Shown here in pieces: positions 34,829 through 45,400 of a stretch of DNA of 64,000 bases. Within the stretch, counting starts at the first letter, position 1. Every line of letters starts with the position of its first letter. Below the pieces are notes generated by a model. It searched no databases. It saw nothing but the letters and a program-made list of their open reading frames with translations, and was not told the DNA's origin. This DNA is from Hemicordylus capensis. Taxonomy: Eukaryota > Chordata > Lepidosauria > Squamata > Cordylidae. Location of the stretch: assembly GCF_027244095.1 (NCBI RefSeq), contig NC_069657.1:143402857-143466856 (forward strand). The letters are read 5' to 3'. The translations under genes and the position numbers were made by a program.

Positions 34829-35107
34829 GTACCCCTGCTAACTGGGCAAAGAGGCACCTTTTTACGTGGTGATTCTCTTTATTTAGCAGAGGGAGAGTAA
34901 CTGGCCCTATCTACCCCCAGCACAGTACTTCCAGTGACTGTTGCTGGTGTCTATCTTATGTTTCTTTTTAGATTGTGAGCCCTTTGGGGACAGGGATCCA
35001 TTTTATTTATCTTATTTATTTATTTTTTCTCTGTGTAAACCACCCTGAGCCATTTTTGGAAGGGCGGTATAAAAATTGAATGAATGAATAAAATAAATAA
35101 ATAAATA
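34829..35107 (+). mobile_element. L2-tailed short element (SINE or L2 3' end) nested in CR1
   Basis: Begins ACCCCTGCTAACTGGGCAAA, continues with TGGTGATTCTCTTTATTTAG, CCCCCAGCACAGTACTTCCA and AGATTGTGAGCCCTTTGGGG, and ends in AAACCACCCTGAGCCATTTT, GGAAGGGCGGTATAAAAATT and an (AAAT)n tail. The same layout occurs at 60178-60430 and, inverted and partial, at 54950-55028. The fixed start favours a SINE, but I see no clear polymerase III boxes. Confidence 0.7.
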
Positions 35108-35151
35108 GCCCCAGATGTTGTTGCCTTGCCTCATAAGGAAGGTGCTCTAGG

Positions 35152-35770
35152 TAGTAGTGTGCATGGTTCGGTTCGGGCTCACTATTAAAGCCCTCCGGAC
35201 CAGTTCAGAAGTCCGGCGGTTCGGATGGGCAGGGGACTGTTACTTTAAGCGGGCGTGGGTGGTAGTACTTACCCCCCCCCGCCGCTCTTCCCCCTCCGGC
35301 GCTGATCCTTTTAAAAATCAACAAATGTCAACAAGTGTGTGGATCAAGGTGATCTTCTTGAGGCGGCAGAGTTCCTCCCTGCCGCCCCTGCCCCCGTCGT
35401 TCCTTAAAGCTCAAAGAGACTAGAGCTAGCGGTGCGCATGCGCCCTGCGCGGCGCGCACACTCGTCTCTGACGCTGCCGCGCGCCGCATATGTGACGTAT
35501 GCAGCGCGCGGGGCAGCGTCAGAGACGAGCATGCGCACCGCGCAGGGCGCATGCGCGCCGCTAGCTCTAGTCGCTTTTAGCCTTGAGGAACAACGACGGG
35601 GGCAGGGGCGGCAGGGAGGAACTCTGCCGCCCCAAGAAGATTTTTAAAAGGACCAGCGCCGGAGGAGGAAGAGCGGCGGGGGGGGGGTAAGTACTACCAC
35701 CACCCCCTGCTTAAAGTAACAGTCCCCCCCATGCCAGACCGGGGGGGACTCCAGACTGTGCACACCCCTA
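35152..35770. mobile_element. 619-bp GC-rich foldback element with perfect 8-bp target duplication
   Basis: Two ~300-bp arms are near-exact inverses (for example GGACTGTTACTTTAAGCGGG against CCCCTGCTTAAAGTAACAGTCC, and GGCGGCAGAGTTCCTCCCTG against its inverse near 35615). They meet in a very GC-rich centre near 35500. Ends read TAGTAGTGTGCA and, inverted, TAGGGGTGTGCA. The flanks GCTCTAGG at 35144-35151 and 35771-35778 are an exact 8-bp duplication of CR1 sequence. No coding capacity; a hAT-class origin is inferred from the duplication length. Confidence 0.88.
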
Positions 35771-37539
35771 GCTCTAGGCCCCTGATAATTTTGGTTGCCC
35801 TCTTCTGCACCGTTTCCAGTTCTACAATGTCCTTTTTGAGATGTGGTGACCAGAATTGTACGCAGTACTCCAGATGTGGCCGCACCATAGTTTTGTATAA
35901 GGGCATTGTAATATTAGCAGTTTTATTTCCAATCTCCTTCCTAATGATCCCTAGCATGGAATTGGCCTTTTTCACACCTGCGGCACATTGAGTTGACACT
36001 TTCAATGAGCTGTCCACCACGACCCCAAGATCCCTGTCCTGGTCAGTCACTGACAGCTCAGATCCCATCAGCATATACTTGAAGCTGGGGTTTTTCATCC
36101 CAATGTGCATCACTTTACACTTGCCAACACTAAACCGCATTTGCCATTTTGTTGCCCACTCACCCAGTTTGGAGATATCCTTTTGGAGCTCCTCACAATC
36201 CGTTTTGGATTTCACTACCCGGAAGAGTTTGGTATCATCTGCAAATTTGACCACCTCGCTGCTTACCCCTACTTCTAGATCATTTATGAATAAATTAAAA
36301 GGCACCAGTTCCAGTACAGATCCCTGGGAGACCCCACTTCTTACTTCCCTCGATTGTGAAAACTCTCCGTTTATACCTACCCTCTGTTTCCTTCAACCAG
36401 TTAGCAATCCACACATGTACTTGTCCCTTTATCCCATGACTGCTACGTTTCCTCAGGAGTCTTTGATGAGGAACTTTGTCAAAAGCTTTTTGGAAGTCCA
36501 GGTATACTATGTCAACTGGATCACCTTGATCCACACACTTGTTGACATTCTCAAAGAACTCCAAAAGGTTTGTGAGGCAAGATTTACCTTTGCAGAAGCC
36601 ATGCTGGTTCTCTCCCAGCAGGGCCTGTTCTTCTATGTGCTTTAAATTTTTATCCTTGAGGATGCTTTCCATCAATTTGCCTGGAACTGAAGTTAAGCTA
36701 AACAGCCTGCAATTTCCCAGATCACCCCTGTATCCCTTTTTGTAAATCAGTTTAACATTTGCTACTTTCCAGTTCTCCAGTACAGATCCTGGTTGCAGGG
36801 ATAAGTTATATTAGCAAGGAGGTTGGCAATTTCACATTTGAGTTCTTTGAGGACTCTTGGATGGATGCCATCCAGCCCTGGCAATTTGCTAGTTTTCAGT
36901 TTTTCCAGACAGTTTAGATCATCAACTATTGTCACTTCTGTCTGACTCGGTTCTTTAATCTCCATCCCCCAAAAGCCTGGTTCAGGAACAGGTATATGCT
37001 CAGTATCCTCTGCCATGAAGATGGACGCAAAGAATTCATTTCGCTTCTCGGCAACCTCCATATCCTCCTTAATAATTCCTTTCACTCCCTCATTGTCTAA
37101 TGGTCCAACTGCCTCCCTGGCAGGTTTCCTGCATCTGATGTATTTAAAGAAGTTTTTGTTATTCCCCTAGATACTTTTATCCAAATGATCTTCAAACTCT
37201 CTTTCCGCCTCCCTTATTGTCACCTTGCATTTCTTTTGCCAGGGTTTGTGTTCCTTTCTGTTCTCTCCATTTGGACAGGCCTTCCAATTTTGGAAGATCT
37301 CCAGGAAGTCCTAACTACCTCCCCATATGTACAGCTAGAGTCAGAAGCCTCACCCTCCCAGGAATGAACAGAATGGTACCCTGGAGGACTGGTCATATGT
37401 CCTCTGTGAGTGTCAGAGAACAGGAATTCATAGTAAAAATTACTTTTTCTCTTGATGCTCCCAGAGGGCATTTTTGACAGACAAGATGTAGCAAAGCAGT
37501 GACAGCCTAGGAAGGATCAGGGTACCCTTCCTAGGAGGA

Positions 37540-37647
37540 GAGCTGGTCTTGTAGTAGCAAGCATGACTTGTCCCCTTAGCTAAGCAGGGTCCACCTTGGT
37601 TGCATTTGAATGGGAGACCAGATGTGAGCACTATTAAGATATTCACC
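37540..37647 (+). repeat. 5S rRNA-derived SINE, 5' part (split by L2)
   Basis: GGAGAGCTGGTCTTGTAGTA, AGCTAAGCAGGGTC and TGAATGGGAGACC up to AGATATTCACC, where the L2 tail begins. The missing second half lies at 41174-41355. Confidence 0.88.
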
Positions 37648-40600
37648 TTATTTATTTATTTATTTATTTATTTAATACATTTCTATACTGCCCCAAACCA
37701 AAGTCTCGGGGCGGTTCACAATAATAAAACAATACAAAAGCACAAAACTTTTAAATCAATTAAAATGCCAAAAAGCTGCCTAAAAACAAAAACAATTTAC
37801 AGTATTTAAAATTACAAAAGTTAAAAGTTAAAAGGCCTGGTTAAAAAGATGAGTCTTCAAAGCTCTTTTAAAAACCGCTAGAGATGGGGAGAGTCTTATG
37901 TCAACGGGAAGTGCATTCCAAAGTCTCGGAGCAGCAACTGAGAAGGCCTGTCCCTGAGTGGCCACCAAACAACTTGAAGGTAGCCAGAGACGGGCCTCCC
38001 CTGATGAACACTGTGGACGATGGGGATCGTGCAGAAGAAGACTCTCTCTTAAATACTGTGGGCCTAAGCTGTTTAGGGCTTTATAGGTTATAACCAGCAC
38101 TTTGTATTTTGCTCAGAAACCTATTGGCAGCCAGTGTAACTCCTGTAATATAGGAGTAATATGGTCTCTTCGAGATGACCCGGAGACCAACCTGGCTGCC
38201 GCGTTCTGTACTAATTGTAGTTTCCAGACTATGTACAAAGGCAGCCCCACATAGAGCACATTGCAGTAATTGATGTATCAGGGTAACCTTGTCCCCAATA
38301 AGGAGGTTCGTTCCTGGGCAGATGGAGTCAATAATCAGCCCAAATGAGAAGACTTTAAGATCAAAGCACGTTACCAGAGAAACATAGTTGTGACAGTGCA
38401 AAGAAACATCTCTTGCAGAGAACCATTATTTCAAACTAATTCAGGCTGTGCAATTCCATGCATTTCTAATTTACTATACATCATAATCAAGTCTGGAGGT
38501 TTCCAGCAATTGTACTACTGTTCTGAGATCATCAATCTCAAAAAATGGACGCAGCTGGCGTATCAACTGAAGCTGATAAAAAGCACTTCTGGCCACTGCC
38601 TCAACCTGAGAAACCAGGGAGAGGCGTGAATCCAGAAGCACTTCCAGACTGTGTACCTGTTCCTTCTGAGGAAGTGTGACCCCATCCAGAACAAGCAGAT
38701 CGATATTGTTTCCCGAGTAACGTCCCCGCACAACAAGTACTTACGTCTTGTCTGGATTTAGTCTCTGTTTGTTATCCCTCATCCAGCCCATTACCACCTC
38801 CAGGCAGGCATTCAGGGAGGATATGCCTTCTCTTGTTGAAGCTGACATGGAGAAATAGATTTGGGTGTCATCAGCGTTCTGATAGAACCCGGCACCAAAT
38901 CTCCAGATGATCTCTCCCAGCAGTTTCATATAGATGTTAAAAAGCATTGGAGACAATATGGAGCCCTGAGGGACCCCATATAAAAGCTCAGGTTTTGAAG
39001 AGCAACAGTCTCCAAGCGACACCATCTGGAATCTCCCCAAGAGATAGGAGTGGAACCATTGCAAAGCAATGCCTCCTACACCCAACTCCCTCAGACGTTC
39101 CAGAAGGATACTATGTCATATATGTCGATACCAAGTCGATAGTATCAAAAGCCGCCGAGAGATACAAAATGACCAACAGAGTCACACTTCCTCCGTCAAG
39201 TCCTAATTGGAGATCATCCATCAGGCTGACCAAGGCAGTCTCCACCCCGTAGCCCCCCTGAAAACCAGTTTGAAATGGGTCTAGATAATCAGTTTCTTCC
39301 AAGACCGCCAGGAACTGGGAGGCCACCACCTTCTCAATCACCTTACCCAACCATGGGAGGTTGGAGACAGGCCTATAGTTATTAAACTCTGAGGGATCCA
39401 AAGTAGGCTTCTTAAGAATAGGTCTAATAATTGTCTCCTTTAAACAAGGGGGCATCCTGCCCTCCCTCAGAGAGGCATTAATAATTGCCACCAAGCCCTC
39501 CACAACAACCTCCCTGCCAGGATCAAGTAGACAGGTGGTAGGACACACCGTTCCAAGCAGCTTGTCCACATCCTCAGGAGTCACGAACTGGAACTGATCT
39601 AGTTTAACCACACAAGAGGAGTTGCTGGATACCTCTGCATCTGATACTGCGCTAACTGTGGAGTCGAAGTCTAAATCGGCCCGAATACAAGAGATTTTGT
39701 CCACAAAAAACTCATTAAAAGTGTCACAGCGGGCAACTGATGGATCCAAATTTTGATTCAAGGGAGCAGGGGGTCCTACTAGCCCCCTCACAACCCTAAA
39801 AAGCTCCGCTGGACGTGAGTTTGCAGAAGCAATACGGGCAGAAAAGAAGCGCTTCTTTGCTGCACGTATAGTCAGAGCATAGATCTTTAAATATGCTCTA
39901 TGTCGCAATCTGTCGGATTCGAGTCGAGTCTTCCTCCACTTGCATTCCAGTTGTCTACCTTGCTGCTTCAGCTCCCGCAGATCTTCCGTATACCAAGGAG
40001 CCATTTTTGAAGCAGGTCGGAGAGGACTCTTAGGAGCGATCCCATCTACTGCCCTGGTAAGTTGACTATTCCAATTTTCCACCAGGGCATCAATCGGATC
40101 TCCGGCCGAGCCAACATTAAATCCAACCAAGGCTTCTTGGAATCCTATTGGATCCAATAACCTTCTTGGACGGGCCATTGTAATAGGCCCCTTATCCCTG
40201 CAGAGGTGGGACGTAACTGTAAGACCAACCTTAACCAGATGGTGGTCCGTCAATGACAATGGGGAAATCATAGGCGTCCCCACCCATGGAACACCACCCT
40301 GATCAGAGTAAAAGACCAGATCAAGCGTGTGACCAGAAGTATGTGTCGGCCCGGAGACCACTTGGGATAGGCCTATAGTTGTCATGGCCACTATGAACTC
40401 CTGAGCTGCTCCAGACAACCCAGTCCCAAAGTGGATGTTGAAGTTCCCCAGAACCACAAGCACGGGGCACTCCAACATCAAATCCGAGACCAGGTCCGCA
40501 AGCTCAGTTAGGGACTCTGTTGGGCAGCGGGGTGATCGGTACACCAACAGAAGTCCCAATCTATCTCTGGTCCCCAAGCGCAAGTACACACACTCAATAT

Positions 40601-41168
40601 GATCAGACATTCCGACAGGGATTCTGATAAGGGAGATATTATCCTTAAAGACCACAGCCACTCCACCTCCCCCCCCCACATTCCCTCACCTGCTCCTCAA
40701 CAGAGTATCCTGGAGGGAGAAGCAGGGCCCAAACTGGGCCACCAGCCTCCCCCAGCTAAGTCTCTGTAATACACACCAGGTCAGCCCCTTCATCCATGAT
40801 CAAATCATGGAGTACTTCAGATTTATTTTGGACTGGCCTGGCGTTAGAGGAGCAAGGCAAGGCTCTGTGGGTAGTGGGTACCGCTGCCCAAGGTCAAAGA
40901 GCTGACAGGGCAGCCGGAAAGGAAAACAGCTATTAAGTTTCTGACTTTCCTTCCCCTGTAACGGCCTGCTGACCTGCCAACGTAGCTTCTTCTATTCCCC
41001 ATCACCACTGGAATAGTTGCCCCGAGACCAGTGGACATGCCCCTCCAAATCCCCTTCTCCAGAAAGACTCAAAACAATGAAAATAATCCTAACCAGGCCA
41101 AACTCACTCCCGCTGCCCAGCCCAAAGGTACCAAACCGGAGGGGGGCAGTGGCCCTTGCCCTCATTGC
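37648..41168 (-). mobile_element. L2 LINE, nearly full length (~3.5 kb)
   Basis: On the minus strand the 5' region starts near 41168, with ACTGGTCTCGGGGCAACTAT at about 41030. The endonuclease begins near 40800 and runs into a 522-codon open frame (40679-39111) with GGVAVVFKDN, LLLVYRSPR, LVVLGNFNIHF, SGHTLDLVF and SLTDHHLV, then the RT start KPTLDPSEFNNYRPVSNLPW and DPFQTGFQGGYGVETAL. RT goes on in shifted frames: 39085-38741 (GVPQGSILSPMLFN and the catalytic NADDTQIYFS), 38731-38474, 38401-38081, and 38100-37828 with AFSVAAPRLWNALPVDIRLS. It ends in GTGAACCGCCCCGAGAC and an (AAAT)n tail. A short TCACC repeat on both sides may be the target duplication. A few frame breaks make it inactive, but the long open endonuclease frame suggests a young copy. 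Confidence 0.92.
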
Positions 41169-41173
41169 TCACC

Positions 41174-41355
41174 GAAGTGGCAGTGGAGCCACTCTGGAAA
41201 GAGCATATAGATTCCAAGTTCCTCTCTGGCATCTCCAAGATAGAGCTGAGAGAGATTCCTGCCTGCAACCTTGGAGAAGCCGCTGCCAGTCCGTAGACAA
41301 TACTGAGCTAGATGGACCAATGGTCTGACTCAGTATATGGCAGCTTCCTGTGTAT
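41174..41355 (+). repeat. 5S rRNA-derived SINE, 3' part (split by L2)
   Basis: TGGAGCCACTCTGGAAAGAG, CTCCAAGATAGAGCTGAGAG and the tail CAATGGTCTGACTCAGTATA ending TTCCTGTG. It picks up where the piece at 37540-37647 stops, apart from a few bases. Confidence 0.88.
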
Positions 41356-41379
41356 CAAAACGTGTGGGTGGGAGGACAC

Positions 41380-42200
41380 AGATCCTACCCGCTTGCAACC
41401 CAGAATCCCATTCAGGGCAGCCATTTGTCTTTTGCAAGTGTTGGTACTCAGGCTCCTGTCCAGATCAGCTTAGAGAAACTCCAAGACCTCCCCAATCACT
41501 GGCTTGCCTTGGGATCTTTCCTGCGCCTGATGCTAAAACAGGAAGGCATTCCAGGTGAAGCTGTAGATCCTAGTAATGGATGACTGTCACAAGTATAACA
41601 TAGTAAACACAGCATCTGGGTATTCCATTAGGCAGAGACTTTCCCGCTCAATTGCCAGACTGAGAAGAAGTGTTCTGGCTGGAAGTGATAGATCGGCCCT
41701 TGAGTGAGTAGATCCGCTTTTACTGGGATCTGCCAGTGTTTTCCACACCAAGAGATTGACTAGTTCTGTGAACCATAGCCACTGCGGCCTTTAGGGTGCA
41801 AGAAGAAGAACTTCCACACACTTGGCCCTCACCTTCTGAAGGACTGGACAACAGAGGAAAAGGTGGGTAGACATATAGCAGGCCCTTGGGCCAAGCTTGT
41901 GTCAATGCATCAATTCCCAGGGCTGTGGGGCATAGAGTAAAACTGAGGCACTTGGGCATTCTCTGCTATGGCAAAAAGATCCACTATAGACTGTCTGAAC
42001 ATACATGTGATTTGACAAAAAACCTGTGGGTGAAGGCTCCACTGAGACTCCCTCAAGGAGACTTGGTTGAGCCAATCCATCACTGTGTTGTTCACTCCCG
42101 CCAAGTGTTCTGCTCTGAAGGATAACAGGTGGTGTTCTACCCATTCCAATAGTAAGCATGCCTCTGTTAATGAGACTGTTCTGGAGTACACTCAAATTGG
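41380..42200 (-). mobile_element. DIRS-like retroelement fossil, fragment
   Basis: Minus-strand fragments resemble the RNase H region of DIRS-type retrotransposons (words such as HLAGVNNTVMDWLNQ, WSLHPQVFCQI, QSIVDLFAIAENAQVPQF and WPKGLLYVYPPF). A weaker recombinase-like stretch lies toward 41400. It is only a piece of the element, with no termini found. Broken in several places; a fossil of moderate age. Confidence 0.6.
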
Positions 42201-42491
42201 ACTTTTTGGGCTAATGTGGGGAATCAGCATGACTAGGTGGCACAGTTCTTTACAGAATACATTTGTGCAAAGTTTCAGTCTGGAAAATGAGAGGAGACGG
42301 AAATGTGGTAGAATCAGATTTATTTAGGTTACAAAAATAGAGGTACAGAAAAATAAAAAGATCAACTAGGCAAGGTGAGGAGGCAATAAAATCTTAACTA
42401 ACAGTATCAACTAGAGTCTCATGTAGAGGCATTTTAGCTTAAGGTGCAAATTGTCAATTAATTTGCTTAAGGCTTTACTTTGAGAAAGGAC

Positions 42492-45400
42492 TGCGGTGAT
42501 GTGATTTTAAATTACTGTTCCTTTAAGGGGTTGAGTATGAGAACCAGCTGAAAGGGATCAGTGTATCTATTGTATAAAAGAGAGCAGAGAGCAATGAGAG
42601 AGTAGTCTTGCCTTGGGCTGACTGCTTGCTTGGTTCCTGATGGCTGTACTATATTAAGAGACTGCATACAATAAAGGACTTTGTGGACCCCTATTTCTTG
42701 TGTGTCCTAGATACAACAAATTGGTGATGAAGCGGGATGGCTTGTTTTGCAATGAATCCACGGATGCCTTTTCTTCAGAGCCCAGGTTAGCCACCAGTTG
42801 CGTTACCTGTCTGGATTCAGATGTTTGAGAACTATCTATTGGCAATAAAGAATGAAGAGATTCCTGAAGCAAGAAAATGTGCTTTACTCCTCCACTGCTT
42901 GGGGACAGAAGGTCAACGTATATTTTATACCTTACCACTTGCAGATGATAAATATGAGACTGAACTTTCAGCTTTAAAGAACTTTTTTGTGCCTTGAGTA
43001 AATGTAGTAGCTAATTGTTATAAATTTCGGCAGTGGGAACAGAGAAGTGGAGAATCTATACTACAATATATTACTGCTTTAAGAGATTTGGTGGGGTCCT
43101 GTAATTTTGGAGTAATGGCAGATGAAATGATTAGAGACCAGCTGATTGAGAAAACATCTGTGCTATGTATTCGAGAATGTTTGCTGCTAGAGATAGATTT
43201 GACTTTTGAAAAAGCCATAGTGATTGCAACACAATTGGAGACAGCTGTGGTAGAAGCTAAAACCATGAACTTGGATAAAGGAAATGCAGGGGTGTATCTA
43301 GGGTGGGGCAGGCAGGGCACGTGCCCCAGGCGCCACTTGAAGGGGGGCGCAATTTCTTAATTTTTTTTTTAAAATGGCCACCAAAAACAAAATGGCCACT
43401 GGGCATGCTCAAATGGCCTCTGAGGCCCTAGGGCATGCCACGCCTCACAGAGACAATTTGAGCATGCACAGTGGCCATTTTGTTTTCAGCAGCCATTTTT
43501 TAAAAACAAAAATATTTTTTAAAATGACTACCGCACATGCTCAAATGGTGCCTGTGAGGCCCTAGAGGCCAGTGGGAGGAGGGGGAAACTTTGCAGACCC
43601 CCCAAAGCCTTTAAGAAGTCCCCCAAAGGGGCTACAGGTAATTTTTTTTTTAAAAAAATTATAATATAAGTCACTGTACACATATTCAGATTGGCACTAT
43701 GTACAGAGAATCAGGGCTTGTGAATACTGAGCTGAAGTTTATGAGCTAAGATTGTATCCATTTGCTCTTACTTTGCTTCTTGTGATAAGTGAGTTAAATG
43801 TGATGTCTTAATAATATGGCTATTAATGGTGAGTTTGTCTTTGAATCAATGTGAAATCCTTAGTATTAAGGCCCACTGGGAGTTTCTTGCTCTTTCTCTC
43901 ATTTTAACTGTCTTTCTGAAATACTAGAATATATTCCAAGCAGTGACACTGTTTACTCTGCATATTGTTTAATTATTTTCAGAGTATCTGGGAAAAGTCA
44001 AATTCACCATTTATTTTTAAAATTTATGTAATCGTGATGCTACGAGAATTAGACAGGCACTTCTATTTAGTTTTTCCAAGTACACCTCTGCATAATATTT
44101 GGGTATTTCATGAGCCCCAGCACACTGAAATTTGTAGTTTTCCAGCCTTTTTTGGTCTGGCTACGTCCACTGCTAAATAGTTTTTGAAATATTAAAAGAT
44201 TAACAAGCTTGACTTGTATTTTTGAGCTGACATTAAGGTAAAGTTATCTGAAAGATGGGTGTCAGATGTTTGGACAGGGGGCGCAATTTCACTGCTTGCC
44301 CTAGGCGCTATTTTCCCTAGATACGCCTCTGAGGAAATTGAGTACATGCCGTGGACTCTGCAGATAGGAGCCATATGATGAAGCCATGTGGAAAGAGTGA
44401 AGAAAAGAGTAACAAGCTGGTGCAACAAAACCAAGAAGGACAGAAAGTTTGCCACTTTCGCTATGGGTCATGGCAGCATTTGGCAAATAATAGAGGATGT
44501 CCTGCTAGGATGGTTCAATGTAAAAAGATGGGACATTGTGCTAAAGTATGCCATATTAATCCGTATAGTCAGCAGGAACAAGTAGTTTCAGTTCCAGATG
44601 TTTCCATTTTGAATGTGAATAACCTTAGTCCTGCTTGTTTGGCAGAGAAAACTATATGTAGTGTTAATGTTTTGGTTACAACTGTGGGGATATCAAAATA
44701 TATGGATTTAATGTTGGATACATGATCAGCTATATTGCCAGAGTCTATATTGCCAGAGTCAATATGTTGGGGATACACCATATACTGAACCTAAATTACA
44801 GTTGGTATGCTATTTAGATAAACAAGCACCAGTGAAGAGATGTTTATCTGTGAAGATAACATTTGATCCATGTAGTACAGTAACAGAGTTTTATATTACT
44901 ACTTGTGGTATTCCTGTTATTGGGAGAGAGATATTTGCTGCATTAAATTTGTGGGTAATAGATAGAAAAGTAGTGCCTCCCCAGTTAAAGACTGCTTCAA
45001 AAGACATACCTGTTGCAACTATAGGGTAGAAGCAGTATCTGAGTGGAGTGGGTTGTGCTGAGGGGTTTATTCATAAACTCAAAATGAAACAAATGTACCT
45101 ATACAACAAAAGCTAAAACGATTACCATTTGTGCTCAGGGAAGCCATATCGGAGGAACTTAAGGAAATGAGGGCAAATGATATTATTGAAGAGGTAGAGT
45201 CCTCAGAATGGGTTTCACCTATAGTAGTGACAAAGGAGGAGGATGGTGGTATCAGTCTTTGTGTGGATTTAGGGGAGCCTAATAAGGCCATTTTAATTGA
45301 TAGACATCCACTTCCCCATATAATTTTTTTCAGAATTACGAAGGGCAAAGATGTTTTCAACCCTTGATTTACAAAGTGCCTATCAAGTTCTGTTGCATGA

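Larger units (their letters stand above)
34330..37310 (-). mobile_element. CR1 LINE, long copy carrying two later insertions
   Basis: On the minus strand, in order: a pre-RT region (ECKL-type WREQ and IREAEREFED remnants near 37.2-37.3 kb); 37085-36762 with KRNEFFASIF and LPGLDGIHPRVLKEL; 36675-36295 with GFCKGKSCLTNLLEFFE and YLDFQKAFDKVPHQRLL; 36305-35778 with the catalytic FADDTKLF; then, beyond the insertions, 34857-34597 with EKFFSLSHNTRTRGHPM; then the 3' UTR to about 34330. The 5' endonuclease is missing. Insertions at 34829-35107 (L2-tailed element) and 35152-35770 (foldback) divide it. A few frame breaks are present. Confidence 0.9.

Noticed and set aside
35400-35600. A CpG island or promoter between the two flanking genes.
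   Set aside because: The CpG-rich sequence is the centre of a mobile foldback with an exact target duplication inside a CR1 copy.
39111-40679. A 522-codon open frame that could be taken for a host gene.
   Set aside because: It is the endonuclease and RT start of an L2 LINE, with typical L2 motifs and an L2 3' end on the same strand.
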